Shown piece by piece: positions 8,164-11,920 of a DNA stretch of 11,920 nucleotides. Within the stretch, counting starts at the first letter, position 1, and each line of letters begins with the position of its first letter. A program made the translations under genes and the position numbers. The notes beneath the pieces were generated by a model. That model was given only the letters and a program-made list of their open reading frames with translations. It searched no databases and was not told the DNA's origin. The stretch is from JBGPIT01 sp041485125 (GTDB taxonomy: Bacteria > Desulfobacterota > Binatia > UTPRO1), in NCBI GenBank assembly GCA_041485125.1, contig JBGPIT010000126.1, positions 1 to 11,920 on the forward strand, written 5' to 3'.

Positions 8164-8739
8164 ATGGCGAAGACGACCGACCCCGAGATTCGCACCGCGA
8201 CGACGCGCGATCACGCGGCGGTGCTGCGCCTCCTGCGCACCCAGCTGCGCGAGCACCACGTCAACACCCCCGCGCGCCACCTCGCGGCGGCGCTCACGCA
8301 CGTGCTGCGCCATCCGAAGATCGGCAGGATCTTGGTGGCGCGCGCCGGTGATCGGGTCGTCGGTTTCGCCGCGATCTCGCTGGTGACGCCGCTCGAGCAC
8401 GGCGGGCGCTCGGCGTGGCTCGAAGAGCTCTACGTCGTGCCCGCGCAGCGCGAGCACGGTACCGGCACGGAGCTCCTGCGCGCGGCAGTCGCGACCGCGG
8501 TCAAGGCGGGCGCGCGCGCGATCGATCTCGAGGTCGATCGCGACCATGCGCGCGCCGCTCGACTCTACGCGCGGCACGGCTTCACCCCCGTCCCCCGCGC
8601 GCGCTGGGTGCTCGCGCTGGCAACCGACACGACTACGCATCCGCCCTGGCGCCGCGAAAAGCCGGCTGCCGTATCCGGCACTTCCGCTGCCCGAACGGCT
8701 CGTCGGCAGGTCCAGCGCGGGCCGCGCCGCCGCCCGTGA
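8164..8739 (+). CDS. GNAT-family N-acetyltransferase
   Basis: The 191-residue protein has a GNAT domain over about residues 6-152. The acetyl-CoA-binding motif A is clear: the strand WLEELYVVP (85-93) is followed by QREHGTGTELL (95-105), which matches Q/R-x-x-G-x-G/A at R96-G99-G101. The final motif DHARAARLYARHGF (127-140) is typical of the fold's C-terminal part. These enzymes move acetyl from acetyl-CoA to an amine; the substrate here is unknown. About 38 residues after the fold are Arg/Pro/Thr-rich and look disordered. Start choice: ATG 8164 precedes the first beta strand; GAGGAG at 8143-8148 is rather distant and GGAG abuts the ATG, so initiation signals are weak. The gene is transcribed away from the acyl-CoA dehydrogenase. 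No terminator is evident directly after its stop. Confidence 0.85.
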   Translation: MAKTTDPEIRTATTRDHAAVLRLLRTQLREHHVNTPARHLAAALTHVLRHPKIGRILVARAGDRVVGFAAISLVTPLEHGGRSAWLEELYVVPAQREHGTGTELLRAAVATAVKAGARAIDLEVDRDHARAARLYARHGFTPVPRARWVLALATDTTTHPPWRREKPAAVSGTSAARTARRQVQRGPRRRP

Positions 8740-8796
8740 CCACCGCGCTTCACCGCCTCACGATCACACGATTTCGTCACGCGCATTCTTTCGTTG

Positions 8797-8826
8797 TTGA
8801 CACACCGCACGTGATCCTGCATTAAC
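8797..8826 (+). promoter_or_regulatory. Candidate sigma70-type promoter for the sulfate operon leader
   Basis: A perfect TTGACA (-35) lies at 8797-8802. At 17-18 nt spacing the -10 region is CATTAA/ATTAAC (8820-8826), which matches TATAAT at only three positions, so the promoter would be weak or activator-dependent. The spacer contains the palindrome CACGTG (8808-8813), a possible operator. The predicted RNA start near 8832-8835 would leave only about 10 nt before the ATG of the first leader peptide. The placement is inferred; no mapping is available. Confidence 0.45.
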
Positions 8827-8842
8827 GATCGCCGTGACTTCG

Positions 8843-8932
8843 ATGAACGCGACCTGCTGCTGTTGTTGTCCCGCGAACCGGGGGACCTCTCGACGCCATG
8901 GTCGCGCCGCGCGTGCACTCGCTATGAGCTGA
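8843..8932 (+). CDS. Polycysteine leader peptide 1 (29 aa)
   Basis: A short ORF reads MNATCCCCCPANRG and continues with an Arg/Ala-rich tail to TGA at 8930-8932. Five consecutive Cys codons (TGC TGC TGT TGT TGT) occupy 8855-8869. Its stop lies 24 nt before a strong intrinsic terminator (8957-8991), and the whole unit lies upstream of sbp-cysTW, a sulfate importer that supplies sulfur for cysteine. This is the layout of an amino-acid attenuator: the peptide itself needs no function, but its translation reports Cys-tRNA supply. No Shine-Dalgarno is visible, and the promoter candidate puts the ATG about 10 nt from the RNA start, so initiation may be near-leaderless. Polycysteine leader ORFs acting as cysteine-responsive attenuators are known from mycobacteria. 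Here the ORF and Cys run are seen; the role is inferred from position. Confidence 0.75.
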   Translation: MNATCCCCCPANRGTSRRHGRAARALAMS

Positions 8933-8968
8933 GTCACTGCTGCTAACGCGAAATCCAGGCCCGGGAGG
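8868..8968 (+). promoter_or_regulatory. Candidate attenuator folding region (hairpin and antiterminator segments)
   Basis: GUCCC (8868-8872) can pair with GGGAC (8882-8886), overlapping the last Cys codon. CCUCUCG (8886-8892) can pair with CGGGAGG (8962-8968), seven pairs including one G-U, which would break the left arm of the terminator. A ribosome stalled on the Cys codons would cover the first hairpin and leave 8886-8892 free to act as antiterminator. The pairings were found by eye, and energies were not computed. Confidence 0.4.
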
Positions 8969-8991
8969 CATAGCCTCCCGGGCCTTTTTTT
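8957..8991 (+). terminator. Strong intrinsic terminator, likely the attenuator
   Basis: AGGCCCGGGAGGC (8957-8969) and its perfect complement (8973-8985) form a 13-bp stem with a 3-nt ATA loop, directly followed by a T-run (8985-8991). It lies more than 200 nt after the acetyltransferase stop and just 24 nt after the polycysteine ORF, before the sulfate operon. That placement suggests conditional termination within the operon leader. It could also simply end the upstream acetyltransferase transcript. Confidence 0.93.
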
Positions 8992-9034
8992 GGTGTGCGT
9001 ACCGAGCAGAGCAGAGAACGAAAGGACAGCGACG

Positions 9035-9169
9035 ATGACGACGCGACGAACCCGACGACGGCAACACGGTGGCCCGTCGCTCGCAACCGTCCGTGACGCC
9101 ACCGCCACGACCCCGACCCTCCTCCCCTCCTCCTGTTGTCTCCCCTCCTGTTGTCGCCGCGCGGCCTAG
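9035..9169 (+). CDS. Cys-pair leader peptide 2 (44 aa)
   Basis: The ATG has a well-placed Shine-Dalgarno, AAGGA at 9022-9026 with an 8-nt spacer. The peptide begins with an Arg/Thr-rich segment (MTTRRTRRRQHGG) and ends LLPSSCCLPSCCRRAA before TAG. The two Cys-Cys pairs (9134-9139 and 9149-9154) are all TGT codons, the less common Cys codon in the neighbouring high-GC kinase gene (2 of 8 there). It ends 98 nt before sbp, and the gap contains hairpins, one of which covers the sbp Shine-Dalgarno. I read it as a second cysteine-sensing leader on the same transcript, acting after the terminator has been passed. The alternative is a chance ORF in C/T-rich DNA. The good ribosome site, the doubled Cys pairs and the sulfate context argue for a real one. 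Confidence 0.62.
   Translation: MTTRRTRRRQHGGPSLATVRDATATTPTLLPSSCCLPSCCRRAA
9131..9160 (+). repeat. Tandem 15-nt repeat encoding the Cys-Cys pairs
   Basis: TCCTGTTGTC occurs at 9131-9140 and again at 9146-9155, a 15-nt period that keeps reading frame and duplicates the Ser-Cys-Cys unit in leader peptide 2. The remaining five bases of each unit differ (TCCCC and GCCGC). In-frame duplication of the sensing codons fits selection for more Cys pauses, but slippage in C/T-rich DNA could also create it. Confidence 0.7.
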
Positions 9170-9205
9170 CCGCCGATCCCCGTCCTACACTCGTTCCCGA
9201 AGTTT

Positions 9206-9235
9206 GACGCTCGCGAGCGGACGCCCTCCGGCGTC
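9206..9235 (+). promoter_or_regulatory. Hairpin cluster between leader peptide 2 and sbp
   Basis: GACGCC (9220-9225) pairs perfectly with GGCGTC (9230-9235) around a CTCC loop. Just before it lies the 12-bp perfect palindrome CGCTCGCGAGCG (9208-9219). GACGC also occurs at 9206-9210 and could compete for GCGTC at 9231-9235, so two mutually exclusive folds are possible. This may be RNA switching structure or, for the palindrome, a DNA operator for a sulfur regulator. No known operator consensus is recognised. Confidence 0.5.
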
Positions 9236-9262
9236 TTCTCCGATTGCACACTGCAAGGAGAG
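9236..9262 (+). promoter_or_regulatory. Hairpin sequestering the sbp Shine-Dalgarno
   Basis: UUCUCC (9236-9241) pairs with GGAGAG (9257-9262), with one G-U at the base. UUGCA (9244-9248) pairs with UGCAA (9252-9256) around a CAC loop, leaving a 2-nt GA bulge on the 5' side. All of AAGGAG (9255-9260), the sbp ribosome-binding site, is inside the stem. This would hold sbp translation low unless opened, plausibly by ribosome position on leader peptide 2 or by an alternative fold with the upstream hairpins. The pairing is visible; the regulation is inferred. Confidence 0.6.
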
Positions 9263-9267
9263 AGAAC

Positions 9268-10278
9268 ATGCGATCGATTTCGAAAGTATTGATAGCCCTT
9301 GCCCTGGTCGGTGCGACCGCGGGTCTACCGGCACTCGCCGCGGCCGACGCGGTCGAGCTGCTCAACGTGTCCTACGACCCGACGCGCGAGCTCTGGCGCG
9401 ACCTCAACGCTCAGTTCATCCCGGCGTACAAGAAGCAGACCGGGAACGACATCTCGATCAAACAGTCGCACGGCGGCTCGGGCACGCAGGCCCGGGCGGT
9501 CATCGACGGCCTGGAGGCCGACGTCGTCACGCTCGCGCTCTGGCCCGACACCGACCAGATCCGCAAGGCGAAGCTGATCGACGACGGCTGGGAAAAGAAG
9601 CTGCCGAACAACTCCGTTCCGTACACCTCGACGATCGTCTTCGTCGTCCGCACGGGCAACCCGAAGGGCATCAAAGATTGGCCGGACATCATCAAGCCGG
9701 GCGTCCAGATCATCACCCCGAACCCCAAGACCTCCGGCAACGGCAAGCTCAGCTTTCTCGCGGCGTGGGGATCGGTCACCGAGCGCGGCGGCTCCGACAA
9801 AGAGGCGCTCGATTTCGTGACCAAGCTGTACGCGGCCGTGCCCGTGCTCGATCTCGGTGCGCGCGGCTCCACCACGACCTTCGTGCAGAAGAAGATCGGC
9901 GACGTGCATCTCTCGTGGGAGAACGAGGCCCATCTCGAGGTCGACGAGGCGAAGGGCGCGGTCGAGATCGTGTATCCGCCGCTCAGCATCCTCGCCGAGC
10001 CGCCGGTCGCCGTCGTCGACGCCAACGCCAAACGCAAAGGCACCGAAGCGGCGGCCAAGGCCTACCTCGAGTACGCCTTCACGCCCGAGGGCCAGGCGAT
10101 CATCGCCAAGCACTACTTCCGGCCGATCGACAAAGAGGCCTTCACGCAGCACGCCTCGACCTTTCCAAATCTCGAGCTTTTCCCCGTGACCGCCGTGGCA
10201 AGAGATTGGAATGACGCCTACGACAAGTACTTCGGAGACGGCAAAATCTTCGACAGCTTCTACAAGCCGAAGCGCTGA
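9268..10278 (+). CDS. sbp: Periplasmic sulfate-binding protein
   Basis: The 336-residue protein matches the usual Sbp length. A signal peptide spans residues 1 to about 24-28 (hydrophobic core VLIALALVG, small-residue cleavage region ALAAADA). Family hallmarks are NVSYDPTREL (33-42), SHGGSGTQARAVIDGLEADVV (from 67), NPKTSGNGK (152-160) and RGSTTTF (199-205). It captures sulfate, possibly thiosulfate, in the periplasm and delivers it to the CysTW channel. The ATG at 9268 is supported by AAGGAG at 9255-9260, 7 nt upstream; the frame is open to a TTG at 9244, but that would add residues before the signal peptide. Apart from the start Met there is no Met and no Cys in the whole protein, a sulfur-sparing trait known for enterobacterial Sbp. 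It is the first transporter gene after two Cys-rich leader ORFs and is followed 3 nt later by cysT. Confidence 0.96.
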   Translation: MRSISKVLIALALVGATAGLPALAAADAVELLNVSYDPTRELWRDLNAQFIPAYKKQTGNDISIKQSHGGSGTQARAVIDGLEADVVTLALWPDTDQIRKAKLIDDGWEKKLPNNSVPYTSTIVFVVRTGNPKGIKDWPDIIKPGVQIITPNPKTSGNGKLSFLAAWGSVTERGGSDKEALDFVTKLYAAVPVLDLGARGSTTTFVQKKIGDVHLSWENEAHLEVDEAKGAVEIVYPPLSILAEPPVAVVDANAKRKGTEAAAKAYLEYAFTPEGQAIIAKHYFRPIDKEAFTQHASTFPNLELFPVTAVARDWNDAYDKYFGDGKIFDSFYKPKR

Positions 10279-10281
10279 GTC

Positions 10282-11109
10282 ATGAGCACGGACGTCAACC
10301 GGCGCGTGCTGCCGGGCTTCGGCTTGAGCCTGGGGTACAGCCTCTTCTATCTGAGCCTGCTCGTTCTGATCCCGATCCTGGCGGGATTCGTCAAGGCGAG
10401 CACCCTCTCCCTCGAAACCTTCTGGGCCGCGGTGTCGTCCGACCGCGCCGTCGCCGCCTACGAGCTGACCGTCGGCGTGTCGTTCGCGTCGGCGGTCGCC
10501 GACATCTTGCTCGGATTTCTCGTCGCGTGGGTGCTGGTGCGCTACGACTTCCCACTGAAGCGGCTCTTCGACTCGCTCGTCGATCTGCCGTTCGCGCTGC
10601 CGACGGCGGTCGCGGGCCTCGTCTACTCGGATCTCTACACCGAGCAGGGCTGGCTCGGCCGGTTTCTCGTCCCGCTCGGCATCCAGGGCTCGTACTCGCG
10701 ACTCGGCATCGTCCTCGTCCTCACCTTCATCGGCTTCCCGTTCGTCGTCCGGACGTTGCAGCCGGTGCTCGAGAGCCTCGACGCCGACGTCGAGGAGGCG
10801 GCGGCGTGCCTCGGCGCCAATCGTTGGCAAACGGTGCGCCGGGTGATTCTCCCGTCCGTCTTCCCGGCCGCGGTCACTGGTTTCGCGCTCGCGTTCGCAC
10901 GCGCGCTCGGTGAGTACGGCTCGGTCGTCTTCATCTCCGGCAACATGCCGTACAAGACCGAGATCGCGCCGGTGTTGATCGTGGCGCGCCTCGAGGAATT
11001 CGCCTACGGCGAAGCGACCGCGATCGCGGTCGTGCTGCTCGTGATCTCGCTGCTCACCCTGGTCCTGATCAACCTGTTGGAACGCTGGATGAAGAGGAAC
11101 TATGCCTGA
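10282..11109 (+). CDS. cysT: Sulfate/thiosulfate ABC transporter permease CysT (CysU)
   Basis: This is a 275-residue inner-membrane permease with about six hydrophobic helices (roughly 13-35, 62-86, 97-115, 141-158, 192-212, 244-266). The cytoplasmic EAA loop that contacts the ATPase is clear: E172-A-A-A-C-L-G178 followed by VILP at 188-191. FALPTAVAGLVYSDLY (104-119) and ARALGEYGSVVFISGNMPYKTEI (from 206) are typical of CysT. It forms the channel with CysW and takes sulfate from Sbp. The ATG lies 3 nt after the sbp stop without a clear Shine-Dalgarno, so translation is probably coupled. It overlaps cysW by 8 nt. Unlike Sbp it does contain a few Met and one Cys. Confidence 0.95.
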   Translation: MSTDVNRRVLPGFGLSLGYSLFYLSLLVLIPILAGFVKASTLSLETFWAAVSSDRAVAAYELTVGVSFASAVADILLGFLVAWVLVRYDFPLKRLFDSLVDLPFALPTAVAGLVYSDLYTEQGWLGRFLVPLGIQGSYSRLGIVLVLTFIGFPFVVRTLQPVLESLDADVEEAAACLGANRWQTVRRVILPSVFPAAVTGFALAFARALGEYGSVVFISGNMPYKTEIAPVLIVARLEEFAYGEATAIAVVLLVISLLTLVLINLLERWMKRNYA

Positions 11110-11920
11110 CCGCATCACGGCCGGCCGACCGCCACTCGCGGAGGATCTGCCGACGGCCGCATCGCGGCCTGCCGCCACCATTGCCTCGAACCCTTCGGCG
11201 CCGCGCCGGGTGCCGCGTGCGCAGGACGATCCGGAGTGGGTGCGGATCACCTTGATCCTCGCGACGGTCGCGATCATGGGCGTCCTGATCGTGATCCCGC
11301 TCGTCAACGTCTTCTACCAAGCGTTCGCGGACGGGATCGGCGCGTACTACGCGAACCTGTTCCAGGACGCGGACACCTGGCACTCGGTGAAGCTCACGCT
11401 GATGGTCGCGCCGCTCGCCGTGCTCGCGAACATCATCTTCGGCGTCGCCGCGGCATGGGCGATCGCACGGTTTCGCTTTCCCGGCCGGACGTTGCTCACC
11501 TCCGTGATCGACCTGCCCTTCGCAGTGTCGCCGGTGGTGGTGGGACTCTTCCTGGTGCTGATCTTCGGCCTGCAGGGCTTTCTCGGACCGTGGCTCCGCG
11601 AGCACCACATCAAGATCATCTTCGCGATCCCCGGCTTGGTGATTGCGACCGCGTTCGTGACCTTCCCGGTGGTCGCGCGCGAGCTGATCCCGCTCCTGGA
11701 GGCGATCGGCGCCGACGAGGAGGTCGCCGCGGTGAGCCTCGGCGCGCGCGGCTGGCAGATGTTCTGGCGTGTCACAGTCCCCAACATCAAATGGGGGCTG
11801 CTGTACGGAATCATTCTCTGCAACGCCCGCGCCATGGGTGAGTTCGGCGCGGTCGCCGTCGTCTCCGGACGCATCTCCGGACAGACCGACACGATGCCGC
11901 TGCGCGTGGAGAAGCTCTTC
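11102..11920 (+). CDS. cysW: Sulfate/thiosulfate ABC transporter permease CysW (3' end outside window)
   Basis: The frame is open from ATG 11102 to the last base, giving 273 codons without a stop, so the C-terminus is missing. AAGAGG at 11092-11097 precedes the ATG by 4 nt, and the start overlaps the cysT end by 8 nt. Hydrophobic helices begin near residue 49 (ITLILATVAIMGVLIVIPLV). The EAA loop is E207-V-A-A-V-S-L-G214 followed by VTVPNIKWG, and the CysW-type segment ARAMGEFGAVAVVSGRISG runs from 242. The first 45 residues are Pro/Ala/Arg-rich and hydrophilic and look like a cytoplasmic extension; a GTG start near 11210 would remove it but has no good ribosome site. It forms the second half of the sulfate channel. 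The ATPase gene cysA is expected downstream but is not visible. Confidence 0.94.
   Translation, partial: MPDRITAGRPPLAEDLPTAASRPAATIASNPSAPRRVPRAQDDPEWVRITLILATVAIMGVLIVIPLVNVFYQAFADGIGAYYANLFQDADTWHSVKLTLMVAPLAVLANIIFGVAAAWAIARFRFPGRTLLTSVIDLPFAVSPVVVGLFLVLIFGLQGFLGPWLREHHIKIIFAIPGLVIATAFVTFPVVARELIPLLEAIGADEEVAAVSLGARGWQMFWRVTVPNIKWGLLYGIILCNARAMGEFGAVAVVSGRISGQTDTMPLRVEKLF

Noticed and set aside
6846..8195. 449-codon minus-strand frame covering the dehydrogenase gene
   Set aside because: Its translation is Arg-rich and featureless, while the other minus-strand frame carries both acyl-CoA dehydrogenase signatures.
8740..8991. Stand-alone small RNA ending at the terminator, for example 6S
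   Set aside because: No long 6S-like stem or known RNA family is recognisable, and the ORF with five Cys codons explains the region better as an attenuator; a terminated leader RNA would still accumulate.
9069..10214. 381-codon plus-strand frame over leader 2 and sbp
   Set aside because: It overlaps sbp in another frame, is Arg/Gly-rich, and lacks a ribosome site; the Sbp motifs lie in the frame starting at 9268.
9325..11307. 660-codon open frame on the minus strand across sbp and cysT
   Set aside because: It lies opposite two clearly recognised genes, its translation is Arg/Asp/Glu/His-rich without domains, and such frames are common opposite high-GC genes.
1..11920. tRNA, rRNA, CRISPR arrays, insertion sequences or integrase genes
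   Set aside because: Nothing with these characteristics was seen on either strand; the composition joint near 3850 has no flanking repeats or transposase.

Overview
The window is high-GC bacterial DNA. A periplasmic sulfate-binding protein with an export signal, a CheB methylesterase and several multidomain histidine kinases suggest a free-living Gram-negative environmental bacterium. A deep proteobacterial-like lineage (Myxococcota or Binatota type) fits the CTC/GCG-rich codon use, but no marker here fixes the taxon.

Bases 1-4687 hold four overlapping, co-directional signalling genes: the 3' part of cheB, a receiver-kinase hybrid, a single-domain Rcp1-like receiver, and a receiver-PAS-PAS-kinase hybrid. 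Base and codon use change inside the fourth gene near 3850-3900, between its sensor and kinase halves. This suggests a domain-swap or recombination joint, or an assembly join. A separate membrane-bound PAS kinase with a C-terminal receiver follows at 4862-6892. No DNA-binding output domain is visible, so output must be CheB activity or lie elsewhere.

Bases 6899-8068 (minus strand) encode an acyl-CoA dehydrogenase of the long-chain/isovaleryl type. It converges on the kinase with a 6-bp gap. A GNAT acetyltransferase (8164-8739) is divergent from it.

Bases 8740-9267 contain no long ORF and are the most interesting part. In order they hold a TTGACA promoter candidate, a 29-codon ORF with five consecutive Cys codons, a perfect 13-bp terminator hairpin with a T-run, a 44-codon ORF with a good Shine-Dalgarno and two Cys-Cys pairs, and a hairpin that buries the Shine-Dalgarno of the next gene. 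That next gene is sbp, followed by cysT and cysW (cut by the window end), a sulfate/thiosulfate ABC importer. Sbp itself has no Cys and no Met apart from the initiator.

My reading is that the sulfate operon is controlled by two cysteine-sensing leader peptides in series: first a transcription attenuator, then a translational control element. When charged Cys-tRNA is scarce, ribosomes would stall on the Cys codons and release expression of the importer. The ORFs, terminator and hairpins are visible in the sequence; the mechanism is inference.
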